A DNA stretch of 64,000 nt. Source: Zoogloeaceae bacterium (GTDB taxonomy: Bacteria > Pseudomonadota > Gammaproteobacteria > Burkholderiales > Rhodocyclaceae). Positions within the stretch are counted from its first letter, which is position 1; every line of letters starts with the position of its first letter. The DNA is taken from NCBI GenBank assembly GCA_024235675.1, contig JACKLZ010000004.1, forward strand, positions 119,501 through 183,500. Direction: 5' to 3'. The translations under genes and the position numbers were made by a program. Under the pieces are notes generated by a model that saw nothing but the letters and a program-made list of their open reading frames with translations, searched no databases and had not been told where the DNA came from. Positions 8,223 to 16,570 of the stretch are shown one piece after another.

Positions 8223-8967
8223 GCCACCGTGTGCGCGGCGAAATCGCGCTCATCGCCAATCCGTCAGGGTCAAGCGCTGCCGAGCCGATGTAGTAGGTGT
8301 CGCGGTCTGCCGCTCTGAACCCGAAGCGACTGCACCCGACCAAGGCTGGCGCAATCGGACCATTGGGTTGAATCGACCTGGCCTGCGTTGGGAATTACCT
8401 GCGCGATCTGAATACTCTTGCGACCATGCCGATCAAGCGTTTGCTCGTGGGCCAACCCGTCGGATTGGTCGGCAAAGGCATCATCGAGCGCCTGGCGCAG
8501 GCCGGGCTGGTTGCCTTTGATCGCCAGCAGATAGTCGGCGCAGCGCGCGCGGATCTGCCCGGCCCTCGTGCTGGGCAAGCACCAGCCCCGCTTCGGTGGC
8601 GAAGGCGCTGACCATATGCACCGGGTTGAGCGTGTCGTGAGAGGGAAGGCCGTTGTCCTGACGCAAGAACCGACTCGGCCATGTTCCCTTGTGACGCGCC
8701 CATTCGGCGATATCGACGAAGGTTTCGACCTCGGAGAACATCGCGCAGTGACAATCACCGGCATCCCGGTCAGTGTATGCGTTACGCGCCCGCGGCGCGG
8801 GACTTCGATTACAGCAAGAGGTTCCACCAGCGCCTTTCCCATCGGTCACCCAAAAGACGAGAGTGGGCGGGATTTTTGGGCTGTGCACACGTGCTTTTTG
8901 AAGGGCTGTTCCGCTCACCTCCGTGGGGCGAGTGCCGAGCGGGTTCAAGTTATGCCATATGGGTGAG
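8223..8967 (-). pseudogene. Right ISAs1-family transposase relic, inverted relative to the left copy
   Basis: Read on the minus strand, the relic gives FSEVETFVDIAEWARHKG, then ARCADYLLAIKGNQPGLRQA in a second frame, then ADRDTYYIGSAALDPDGLA in a third. It is therefore frame-broken and internally deleted. It shares with the left copy the SHDTLN-PVHMVS junction, so both come from an already deleted ancestor, yet it keeps a middle region the left copy has lost and lacks the C-terminal HWSID block. Its leader (8885-8967) matches 4966-5057 and shows the site before IS3 insertion. Boundaries are approximate. Confidence 0.75.
8556..8838 (-). repeat. 283-bp inverted repeat, right arm
   Basis: This is the exact reverse complement of 6419-6701, within the right ISAs1 relic. 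Confidence 0.9.
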
Positions 8968-9001
8968 GCGACCCGGGATGAACGGTGGGAGAGGATAATG
9001 A

Positions 9002-9030
9002 TTGCAAGTTTTGCAAAGCCTCGATAAAAT
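9002..9030 (+). promoter_or_regulatory. Sigma-70-type promoter of the tRNA-Thr gene
   Basis: TTGCAA (9002-9007) and TAAAAT (9025-9030) are separated by 17 bases. The predicted start is a few bases before the tRNA at 9042. Confidence 0.65.
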
Positions 9031-9041
9031 TTGCGCCCTTT

Positions 9042-9117
<76 letters not shown>

Positions 9118-9127
9118 GTTGTACGAC

Positions 9128-9161
9128 AAGGCCCTGGAGGTTTTTCTCCGGGGCCTTTGTC
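9128..9161 (+). terminator. Rho-independent terminator after tRNA-Thr
   Basis: GGCCCTGGAG pairs with CTCCGGGGCC around a short T-rich loop, followed by a T-rich stretch, 10 bases after the tRNA. Confidence 0.8.
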
Positions 9162-9351
9162 TTTTTGGCCGGGCGAGGCCAGTGTGATTGTTTCGCACGA
9201 CGGTGTTTTGGCGCGCTGCTTCGGCGCGTGTTCGTGATGGGCTTCACACTTGCGTGCGGGGGGTGTTCCGTCTGCTTGGGCTACGCGCCGCCGTCAGCTG
9301 GCTGTCCTTCGACTACACTTTGCGAGACACCTTTTTTCGGGAGTGGCAGGC

Positions 9352-9789
9352 GTGCGTGGATGGCTGTTGATTGGCTTGAGTTCTGTGTCGCTGTTTGTGC
9401 AGGCGGCGGAGCCCCTGGGGCGGGTGGATTTGTCGGTCGGGCTTTACCGGATCGACGCCGAGGTGGCGGAAACGCCGGGTCGCAGGGCGCAGGGGCTGAT
9501 GGGGCGGGAGCGTCTGTTGCCGCATGAGGGCATGGTGTTTGTGTTTCCGGAGTTGCGGACGCACTGCATGTGGATGCGCAATACGCCGCTGCCCTTGTCG
9601 GTGGCGTTTATCGACGACTCGGGGCGGATCATCAATATTGCGCAGATGCAGCCGCATTCTGAAGACAACCATTGTGCGGCCCGGCCGGCGCGCTACGCGC
9701 TCGAGATGAACCAGGGCTGGTTTGCCGAAAAGCGTGTGGCGCCGGGCACCAAGCTTGTTGGCCTGGAGCGCTTGCCCCCGCCGCGCTAA
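9352..9789 (+). CDS. DUF192 (UPF0127) family exported protein
   Basis: About 145 aa from the GTG at 9352, preceded by GGGAG. The protein begins with a signal peptide (RGWLLIGLSSVSLFVQAAEP). The DUF192 core follows: RAQGLMGRERLLPHEGMVFVF, cysteine and methionine in HCMWMRNTPLPLSVAFID, and a C-terminal YALEMNQGWFAEKRVAPG. The family is small, single-domain and periplasmic in Gram-negatives; its biochemical role is not settled. The open frame extends 34 codons upstream at 9250, but those residues do not look like an N-terminus. The next gene, flhB, starts 128 bases later and no promoter is obvious to me. Confidence 0.8.
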   Translation: MRGWLLIGLSSVSLFVQAAEPLGRVDLSVGLYRIDAEVAETPGRRAQGLMGRERLLPHEGMVFVFPELRTHCMWMRNTPLPLSVAFIDDSGRIINIAQMQPHSEDNHCAARPARYALEMNQGWFAEKRVAPGTKLVGLERLPPPR

Positions 9790-9917
9790 ACCTGCGTTTG
9801 CAGAATTGGGGCGGTTTTCTGCCCTTTCTTCCGCCCTGATATGGCCCGCTACGGTCTGATAATGCTCACATCCGCTGCTCCGCGAGGGCAGCTTGTGTGG
9901 TCGGATCGGAGAGCGGC

Positions 9918-11060
9918 GTGTCCGAAGAGAGTGGTCTCGAGAAGACAGAACAGGCGACACCACGACGCCTGGAGCAGGCGCGCGAAGAGGGGCAGGTCCC
10001 TCAGTCGCGCGAGCTGTCGACTTTCCTGGTCATGATGGCGGGCATTTCCGGTCTGTGGGTGATGGGGCAGTGGGTGGCGGGGCGTATTGTCGCGCTGGTC
10101 AAGGGGGGCTTGAGTTTTGAGCGCGAGCTGGCCATCGATCCGGTGCTGATGGTGGCAAACCTGCGCGATGTGCTGGCCGATGCCGTGTTGACCGTGGCGC
10201 CCGTTTTTGCGGTGTTGATCGCCGCCGCCATCGCCGCGCCGATTCTGATGGGTGGCCTGGTGTTTTCGCCCAAGGCGCTGCAATTCAAATTTGAACGCAT
10301 GGATCCGCTGAAGGGCTTGGCGAAGATGTTTTCCGTCCACGGCGCGGCGGAGCTGGTCAAAGCGCTGTTGAAGGCGCTGCTGGTGGGCGGCGTGGGCGCC
10401 TGGGCGATCTGGCGTGAGAAGGACCAGATGCTGGCCTTGATGTCTCAGCCCTTGGCGGCGAGCCTCAATGATTTCGCGCAGATTGTGCTGTTCTCGGCGC
10501 TGCTGGTGGTGTCCAGCCTGGCCTTGCTGGCCGCGATGGATGTGCCTTTCCAGCTGTGGCAATACCACGACAAGCTGAAGATGACCAAAGAGCAGATCCG
10601 CCAGGAGAACAAGGAGTCCGAAGGCGACCCGCAGCTCAAGGCGCGTATCCGCCAGGCGCAGCGCGAGATGTCGCGCCGCCGGATGATGTCCGAAGTGCCC
10701 AAGGCCGATGTGGTGGTGACCAACCCGACGCACTACGCGGTGGCGCTGCGCTATGAGGCGGGCCGAATGGGCGCACCTGTTGTGGTGGCCAAGGGCGCCG
10801 ACCTGACCGCGCAGAAGATTCGTGAAATCGCCGCCGAGCACAATGTGCCGACGCTTGAGGCACCGCCGCTGGCGCGGGCGCTGTTTGCACACTGTGAAAT
10901 CGACCAGGCGGTGCCGGCGGCGCTGTACACCGCGGTGGCTGAAGTCATGGCCTATGTCTATCAACTCAACCATTGGCTGGCCGATGGCGGACAGGTGCCA
11001 GAGGTGCCGCAGGCCTTGCCCGTGCCGGCCGACATGGACCCCGGCGCAGGCCGCGCCTGA
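9918..11060 (+). CDS. flhB: Flagellar type III export gate protein FlhB
   Basis: 380 aa. It has the FlhB opening EKTEQATPRRLEQAREEGQV, four membrane segments in the first 210 residues, then a cytoplasmic domain with the autocleavage motif NPTH (VVVTNPTHYAVALRY). FlhB switches export from rod/hook to filament substrates after self-cleavage between N and P. I chose the GTG at 9918, preceded by GGAGAG, because it gives the family-typical SEESGLEKTE start; another GTG lies 7 codons upstream. It is first in the flhB-flhA-flhF-flhG-like-fliA-motA(C) series. Confidence 0.95.
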   Translation: MSEESGLEKTEQATPRRLEQAREEGQVPQSRELSTFLVMMAGISGLWVMGQWVAGRIVALVKGGLSFERELAIDPVLMVANLRDVLADAVLTVAPVFAVLIAAAIAAPILMGGLVFSPKALQFKFERMDPLKGLAKMFSVHGAAELVKALLKALLVGGVGAWAIWREKDQMLALMSQPLAASLNDFAQIVLFSALLVVSSLALLAAMDVPFQLWQYHDKLKMTKEQIRQENKESEGDPQLKARIRQAQREMSRRRMMSEVPKADVVVTNPTHYAVALRYEAGRMGAPVVVAKGADLTAQKIREIAAEHNVPTLEAPPLARALFAHCEIDQAVPAALYTAVAEVMAYVYQLNHWLADGGQVPEVPQALPVPADMDPGAGRA

Positions 11061-11088
11061 TGCTGAACCCAACTGAACACGCCCACTC

Positions 11089-13191
11089 ATGAACGCCATG
11101 ACCCTCCGTTCCCTGATGTCTCCGACGGCGCTGCGGCAACTGGCCGCGCCGATGCTGATCATCATGATCCTGGCGATGATGGTGTTGCCGCTGCCGGCCT
11201 TCGCGCTGGATGTGTTCTTCACTTTCAACATTTCGCTGTCGGTAATGGTGATGCTGGTGGCCATGTACGCCAACCGGCCGCTCGACTTCTCGGTGTTCCC
11301 GACGGTCTTGTTGCTGACCACGCTGCTGCGTTTGAGCCTCAACGTGGCCTCGACGCGGATCGTGCTGCTCGAAGGCCATGGCGGGTCGGACGCTGCGGGC
11401 AAGGTGATCGAGGCCTTCGGCCACTTCCTGGTGGGCGGCAACACCGCGGTTGGTCTGGTGGTGTTCACCATCCTGACGGTGATCAACTTCGTGGTGATTA
11501 CCAAGGGTGCAGGGCGGATCGCCGAGGTCAGCGCACGCTTTACCCTGGACGCGATGCCCGGCAAGCAGATGGCCATCGATGCCGACCTCAACGCCGGCCT
11601 GATCGACGACAAGGAAGCCAAGCGTCGTCGCCGCGAGATTGCTCAGGAATCGGACTTCTACGGCGCCATGGACGGTGCTTCCAAGTTTGTACGTGGTGAT
11701 GCGGTCGCCGGTATTCTGATTCTGTTGATCAACATTGCCGGCGGTCTGGTGGTGGGGGTCATGCAGCACGACATGGCGCTGTCGCAGGCCGCCGAGATCT
11801 ACACCTTGCTGACCATTGGTGATGGTCTGGTGGCACAGATTCCGTCGCTGATCATTTCCGTGGCGGCCGGTCTGGTGGTGGCCCGGGTTGGCGACGAGGG
11901 GCAGATCAGTGGGCAGGTGGTGCGCCAGGTCTTCTCCAATCCTCAGGTATTGATGCTCACCGCGGCGATTCTCGGCGTGCTCGGCCTCATCCCCGGCATG
12001 CCCAATCTGGTGTTCATTCTTCTCGCCTCCTTGTTTGGCTGGCTGGCCTGGTGGCGGCAATCGAATCCGGTGGATGGGCCGGAGGACGAGGAGGCGGTGA
12101 AGATGTCGTCTCAGGCCGAGATCGCGGCCGCCACCGAGCAGTCGCAGGAAGCGAGCTGGGCCGATGTGTCGCCGGTGGATGTGCTCGGCCTTGAGGTCGG
12201 CTACCGGTTGATCCCGATGGTTGATAAGTCGCAGGATGGCGAACTGCTCAAGCGCATTCGCGGCCTGCGCAAGAAATTTGCGCAGGATGTCGGCTTCCTG
12301 GCGGCGCCGGTGCATATTCGCGACAACCTGGAGCTCAAGCCCAACGCCTATCGCATCGCCCTCAAGGGCGTGGAGATCGGCAGCGGCGAGGCCTATCCGG
12401 GGCAGTTTCTGGCGATCAATCCGGGGCGGGTCTCCGGCCCGCTGTCGGGCCGTGAGACCAAGGACCCGGCCTTCGGGCTGCCGGCCTTCTGGGTCGATGC
12501 CGGCCAGCGTGAGCAGGCGCACGCGCTGGGCTACACGGTGGTCGATGGCAGCACCGTGGTGGCCACTCACCTCAATCACCTCATCCTCGAACACGCGGCC
12601 GAGTTGCTCGGCCGGCAGGAAACCCAGGCGCTGCTCGACCACATCGGCCGCGACTCGCCCAAGCTCATCGAAGATCTCGTGCCCAAGCAACTGCCGGTGT
12701 CCACGGTGCAGCGGGTATTGCAGAACCTGCTCGAAGAGGGCGTCAACATCCGCGACATGCGCACCATCATCGAAGTGCTGGCCGAGCACGCCGCGCGGAT
12801 TCAGGATCCGCTCGAACTCACCTCGCGGGTGCGCCAGGCGCTGGGCCGCTCGATCATTCAGGCGCTGTTCCCCGGCGAGTCCGAGGTGCAGGTCATGGCG
12901 CTCGATCCGGGGCTGGAGCGGGTGCTGATGCAGGCCATTGGCACCGGCGGGCCGGAGGGCGGCGCGATCGAGCCGGGACTGGCCGACAGTCTGTTGCGTC
13001 AGACCGTGTCGCTGGCTCAGCGTCAGGAGAGCATGGGGCTGCCGCCGGTGCTGCTGGTGCCGGGGCAATTGCGCTGGTTGCTGTCGCGCTTCCTGCGTCG
13101 CTCGGTGCCAACGCTTAAAGTCATTGCCAATGCCGAAGTGCCGGAAAACCGCATGATTCGCGTCGGCGCCACGGTCGGATCTGCCGGCTGA
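11089..13191 (+). CDS. flhA: Flagellar export gate protein FlhA
   Basis: 700 aa, the family's usual length. Eight or so membrane segments occupy the first 325 residues, including the conserved cytoplasmic FHIPEP loop region (ARFTLDAMPGKQMAIDADLN). The C-terminal cytoplasmic domain forms the nonameric ring that receives chaperone-substrate complexes. It begins 28 bases after flhB. The long open frame on the opposite strand (10966-13290) is a codon-bias shadow. Confidence 0.96.
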   Translation: MNAMTLRSLMSPTALRQLAAPMLIIMILAMMVLPLPAFALDVFFTFNISLSVMVMLVAMYANRPLDFSVFPTVLLLTTLLRLSLNVASTRIVLLEGHGGSDAAGKVIEAFGHFLVGGNTAVGLVVFTILTVINFVVITKGAGRIAEVSARFTLDAMPGKQMAIDADLNAGLIDDKEAKRRRREIAQESDFYGAMDGASKFVRGDAVAGILILLINIAGGLVVGVMQHDMALSQAAEIYTLLTIGDGLVAQIPSLIISVAAGLVVARVGDEGQISGQVVRQVFSNPQVLMLTAAILGVLGLIPGMPNLVFILLASLFGWLAWWRQSNPVDGPEDEEAVKMSSQAEIAAATEQSQEASWADVSPVDVLGLEVGYRLIPMVDKSQDGELLKRIRGLRKKFAQDVGFLAAPVHIRDNLELKPNAYRIALKGVEIGSGEAYPGQFLAINPGRVSGPLSGRETKDPAFGLPAFWVDAGQREQAHALGYTVVDGSTVVATHLNHLILEHAAELLGRQETQALLDHIGRDSPKLIEDLVPKQLPVSTVQRVLQNLLEEGVNIRDMRTIIEVLAEHAARIQDPLELTSRVRQALGRSIIQALFPGESEVQVMALDPGLERVLMQAIGTGGPEGGAIEPGLADSLLRQTVSLAQRQESMGLPPVLLVPGQLRWLLSRFLRRSVPTLKVIANAEVPENRMIRVGATVGSAG

Positions 13192-13199
13192 GCGCCCGC

Positions 13200-13218
13200 C
13201 GGCAAAAATGACCGGCAA
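13200..13218 (+). promoter_or_regulatory. Pair of CGGCAA hexamers between flhA and flhF
   Basis: CGGCAA occurs at 13200-13205 and 13213-13218, the same hexamer (reverse TTGCCG) that clusters before flgB. It may be an activator site for flhF, but I see no clear sigma-54 promoter downstream. Confidence 0.35.
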
Positions 13219-13223
13219 GAAAT

Positions 13224-13245
13224 AAGGGGGGAGAACCCCCTTTTT
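13224..13245 (+). terminator. Terminator-like hairpin after flhA
   Basis: GGGGGG pairs with CCCCC around GAGAA and is followed by TTTTT. It would end or attenuate flhBA transcription before flhF. Confidence 0.7.
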
Positions 13246-13331
13246 CCGGCGAAGAGGTGGACGCCGGCCTCCGCATAATCGAAGCATCAAGAATCGTCCG
13301 GACGATCGGACCGATGGCTGCGGAGATCACC

Positions 13332-14804
13332 ATGAACGTTAAACGCTATTTTGCCCAGACCGCCCGGGAAGCCCTGCGCCAGCTCAAGGAAGAGCTGGGC
13401 GCCGATGCCATCGTGCTGTCCAATCGATCGGTCGACGGTGGCGTCGAGATCGTGGCGTTGCCGGCAGATGCGGTCGAGCTGCTTCATCAAAGCACGCGCA
13501 GCGCGCCGGCCGCTGCCAAGCCGGCGCCCGTCAAAGCGCCGGTGCCCGCACCAGCGCTCGCGCATGACGACGATGACGGCGACTACCGGGTGCAATTGTC
13601 GTCCGCACTTCGCCCGGCGGCGCCATCGACCCAGCCGGCGCGTGCGCCCGCCGCCGCGCCGGCACAACAGATTCGCCCCTTTCAGCCGCCGCGCCTCGAT
13701 CGCCCGGTGATGCATCACGAGGTGTTTCCCCGGCATGACGACATGCGCGCCGCCGAGCCGCCGCGCGCCGCACGCGCCGAAGTGCCGCGCCAGAGCGCCC
13801 CGGCACCGCGCACGGTGCCGGCCGAGCCGCGCCGCGAAGAAGAATCCGCCCGCATCCACGCCCTGCAAGAAACCAATACCCGCCTGATGGAAGAGATGGG
13901 CGGTATCCGCGCCATGCTCGAGCGTCAGCTTGCCGGCTTTGCCTGGGGCGAGGCCGGGCGTCAGGCGCCGGCGCGCAACCGCATGACCGGAGAGCTGCTC
14001 GAAGCCGGATTTTCGGCCCAACTGGCGCGCACGCTGTGCGATGCCGTGGATCCGAACGCCGAACTGAGCGCCGCACGCAATGCCGTCAAGACCGCCCTCA
14101 ACCGTGGTCTGCGTGCTTTGTCCAACGATGCCGACGTGATCGACCGGGGCGGGGTGTACGCGCTGGTTGGCCCGACCGGCGTGGGCAAGACCACCACCGC
14201 CGCCAAGCTCGCCGCGCGCTGCGTGGTGCGCCATGGCGCCGACAAACTGGCGCTGATCACCACCGACGGCTACCGGATCGGCGCGCATGAACAACTGCGC
14301 ATCTATGGCCGCATTCTCGGCGTGCCGGTGCACGTGGTGCGTGACGCAGGTGACTTGCGCCAGACCCTGGCAGAGCTGCGCGACAAGCATATGGTGTTGA
14401 TCGACACCGTGGGCATGTCGCAGCGCGACCGCATGGTCGGCGAACAGGCGGCCATGCTCACCGGCGCCGGCAACGTCAATCGGTTGCTGCTGCTCAACGC
14501 CACCTGCCGCGGCGACACGCTCGACGACGTGGTGCGCGCTTACGAAGGTCCCGATCTGGCCGGCTGCATCCTGACCAAGGTCGACGAGGCCGCCTCACTT
14601 GCCCCGGCGCTCGACGTCGCGGTGCGCCATGAGATGTCGGTGTACTACGTGGCCAATGGTCAGCGTGTACCGGAAGACCTCCACTTGCCCAACCGGGCTT
14701 ACCTGCTGCATCGCGCGATGAAAGCGGTGGACGAGGATTCGCCCTACCACCTCAAAGGCGACGAAGCGGGGTTGTTGATGGCCTCAGCCGGCGCTGGAGC
14801 CTGA
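13332..14804 (+). CDS. flhF: Flagellar placement GTPase FlhF
   Basis: 490 aa. Residues 1-55 form the N-terminal domain (MNVKRYFAQTAREALRQLKE), followed by a long Ala/Pro-rich linker to about residue 170, then the SRP-type NG GTPase domain with P-loop GPTGVGKTTTAAKLA, TTDGYRIGAHEQLRIYG, DTVGMSQRD and TKVDEA. FlhF marks the pole where the flagellum is built; its GTPase is stimulated by FlhG. The ATG at 13332 gives the canonical start; the frame opens 25 codons earlier over the intergenic region. flhG-like follows after one base. Confidence 0.94.
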   Translation: MNVKRYFAQTAREALRQLKEELGADAIVLSNRSVDGGVEIVALPADAVELLHQSTRSAPAAAKPAPVKAPVPAPALAHDDDDGDYRVQLSSALRPAAPSTQPARAPAAAPAQQIRPFQPPRLDRPVMHHEVFPRHDDMRAAEPPRAARAEVPRQSAPAPRTVPAEPRREEESARIHALQETNTRLMEEMGGIRAMLERQLAGFAWGEAGRQAPARNRMTGELLEAGFSAQLARTLCDAVDPNAELSAARNAVKTALNRGLRALSNDADVIDRGGVYALVGPTGVGKTTTAAKLAARCVVRHGADKLALITTDGYRIGAHEQLRIYGRILGVPVHVVRDAGDLRQTLAELRDKHMVLIDTVGMSQRDRMVGEQAAMLTGAGNVNRLLLLNATCRGDTLDDVVRAYEGPDLAGCILTKVDEAASLAPALDVAVRHEMSVYYVANGQRVPEDLHLPNRAYLLHRAMKAVDEDSPYHLKGDEAGLLMASAGAGA

Positions 14805-14805
14805 C

Positions 14806-15594
14806 ATGATTGACGGGCGCGAAGATCAGGCTGCGGGGCTGCGGCGCTTGTTTCGCAAGGCACCGCCGACCGTGGTCGCGGTGTTCTCTACCGGCCATGT
14901 GGCGGCCAGAACCGCGGCTCGGGCGATCACCCGGCTCGGTGGGCAGGCGCATCGCGTGCTGGTGCTCGACGAAGCGGCCGGCGCGTCCAGTCTGGCCGAG
15001 GTCTGGGGGCATGCGCCGGGCGGCGATCTGCTGCATGTGCTCGATGATCGCCAATCGCTGGACGGCTTGCTTCTGCCGGTGCCCGGTTTGATGGGGCGCC
15101 TGCCGACCGCGGCGGTCGCCATGGCGTTGCCGCTGCTCGATGATGAGCGCCGGGCGCAACTGCTCACCCATTTGCAATCCTTGCAGCGACGCACGCGGTT
15201 CATGGTCATCCATGCCTCGGTGCAGGCGCTGGACCCGGTGTCGCCCTTTGTGTTTGCCGCGCCCCGCCATCTGGTGCTGGCCGAGGCCAGTGGGCGCGGC
15301 GCGACCGAAGCCTATGCCTGCATCAAGGCGCTGGCGGCGCAAGGCGCCGGTTCTTTGCATGTGGCGGTGGCGCGGGCGCGAGATCGCGCTGATGCGCGGG
15401 CCTTCTTCGATCGACTGGCGGATCTGGTGCGCGACAAGGTGGGGATTCCGCTCGCCTGGGTCGGACAGGTCGAGCATGATGATCTGGCCGGGCCCTTGTT
15501 GCATCACGCCGCATTGCCACGCGAGGCCGAAGCGGCCTTCTTGCGACGGCTGCATGGTTGGCGGCATACCGCGGCGTCGGTGCACCGCCCTTAG
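14806..15594 (+). CDS. FlhG/FleN-like protein with degenerate ATPase site
   Basis: 262 aa, directly after flhF. The N-terminus EDQAAGLRRLF matches the DQAxGLR helix by which FlhG activates the FlhF GTPase. The next strand and loop, VVAVFSTGHVAARTAARA, sit where MinD-type ATPases have the deviant Walker A KGGxGKT, but both lysines are absent. VLVLDEAAG corresponds to the region of the Walker A-prime/B aspartate. It is probably a FlhG homologue that no longer hydrolyses ATP, by sequence; flagellar number control may work differently or through another FlhG elsewhere. The stop at 15594 is followed by a hairpin. Confidence 0.72.
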   Translation: MIDGREDQAAGLRRLFRKAPPTVVAVFSTGHVAARTAARAITRLGGQAHRVLVLDEAAGASSLAEVWGHAPGGDLLHVLDDRQSLDGLLLPVPGLMGRLPTAAVAMALPLLDDERRAQLLTHLQSLQRRTRFMVIHASVQALDPVSPFVFAAPRHLVLAEASGRGATEAYACIKALAAQGAGSLHVAVARARDRADARAFFDRLADLVRDKVGIPLAWVGQVEHDDLAGPLLHHAALPREAEAAFLRRLHGWRHTAASVHRP

Positions 15595-15640
15595 CCCAGC
15601 GAGGGAGATTGATAAGCTGTTTTTGCGCCAGGAAGAGAAT

Positions 15641-15665
15641 AAGGCGGTAAGAAGCCGCCTTTTTT
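15641..15665 (+). terminator. Terminator-like hairpin between flhG-like and fliA
   Basis: AAGGCGG pairs with CCGCCTT around TAAGAAG and is followed by T residues. It resembles the hairpin after flhA and suggests fliA has its own promoter. Confidence 0.7.
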
Positions 15666-15779
15666 GGAGTGCACTAAATGGGTAAAGCACGGACAATAGG
15701 GCGTATCGGGCTTCATGGCGACGGCCATGAAGCGAGTCGAGCCCCGGGTCTGGGGCTGTACCACTGAACGGGCCACTGC

Positions 15780-16547
15780 ATGTACACCGCATCCGGCACA
15801 CTTGATCGAGACCAGTTGGTGGTGCATTACGCACCGCTGGTCAAGCGCATCGCCTACCACTTGATGGCCAAGCTGCCAGCCAGTGTGCAGGTCGATGACA
15901 TCATCCAGAACGGCATGATCGGGCTGCTCGACGCCATTGGCCGCTATGAAGAGGGCCTGGGCGCGCAGTTCGAGACCTATGCCGTGCAGCGGATTCGTGG
16001 CTCCATGCTCGACGGCTTGCGTGAAAACGACTGGCTGCCGCGCAGCCTGCGTCGCGACATGCGCCGCATCGAAGGGGCGATTCACGAGCTGGAGCAGCAG
16101 AACGGCCGCCACCCGACCGAGCGCGAGCTGGCCGACACCTTGGGCATGGCGCTGGCCGAGTACCAGAAAATGCTGCAGGACGCCCGTGGCCATCAGTTGG
16201 TGTATTTCGAAGACTTCACCGACGGCAATGATGACGACTATCTCGAGCGTCACGCGGTGGGCCACGAAGGCGATCCGCTCGACGCCCTGCTCGATCAGAG
16301 CATGCGCGACATTCTCGTCGCTTCAATCGATGACCTGCCCGAGCGCGAAAAAACCGTGATGGGCCTGTATTACGAAGAAGACCTCAATCTGCGCGAGATC
16401 GGCGAGGTACTTGGTGTGTCCGAGTCGCGCGTCTGTCAGTTGCACAGCCAGGCCATCGCACGCCTGCGTTCCCGGATTCATGGCACCAAAGGCGGCCCCA
16501 AGGCACGGCGCGGACGCCCGCCGAAGAACGCCGCCGACGCGGCCTGA
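15780..16547 (+). CDS. fliA: Flagellar sigma factor sigma-28, FliA
   Basis: 255 aa. Region 2 contains VDDIIQNGMIGLLDAIGRY and ETYAVQRIRGSMLDGLRENDW, typical of FliA. Region 4 ends with the helix-turn-helix NLREIGEVLGVSESRVCQL. It directs late flagellar genes and is held by FlgM, encoded at 32192-32488 here. Matching promoters occur upstream of flgM and the chemoreceptor at 19335. Its 113-base leader holds two inverted repeats (15712-15731 and 15737-15754) close to the start. The extra basic tail (RRGRPPKNAADAA) is modest. Confidence 0.95.
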   Translation: MYTASGTLDRDQLVVHYAPLVKRIAYHLMAKLPASVQVDDIIQNGMIGLLDAIGRYEEGLGAQFETYAVQRIRGSMLDGLRENDWLPRSLRRDMRRIEGAIHELEQQNGRHPTERELADTLGMALAEYQKMLQDARGHQLVYFEDFTDGNDDDYLERHAVGHEGDPLDALLDQSMRDILVASIDDLPEREKTVMGLYYEEDLNLREIGEVLGVSESRVCQLHSQAIARLRSRIHGTKGGPKARRGRPPKNAADAA

Positions 16548-16570
16548 TCGCTTAGGAGACGGCCTCAGTC

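Noticed and set aside
4966..8967. Composite transposon carrying the PEP-CTERM gene between ISAs1 copies.
   Set aside because: Both copies are internally deleted, no matching outer ends or target duplications are visible, so recent joint mobility cannot be supported.
9790..9917. Sigma-54 promoter before flhB (GG-N10-GC around 9814-9830).
   Set aside because: Spacing can be met but the bases around the -24 element do not fit TGGCAC.
10966..13290. 774-codon open frame antisense to flhA.
   Set aside because: Shadow of GC-rich codon bias; low-complexity His/Arg/Gln-rich text and no family match, opposite a clear flhA.
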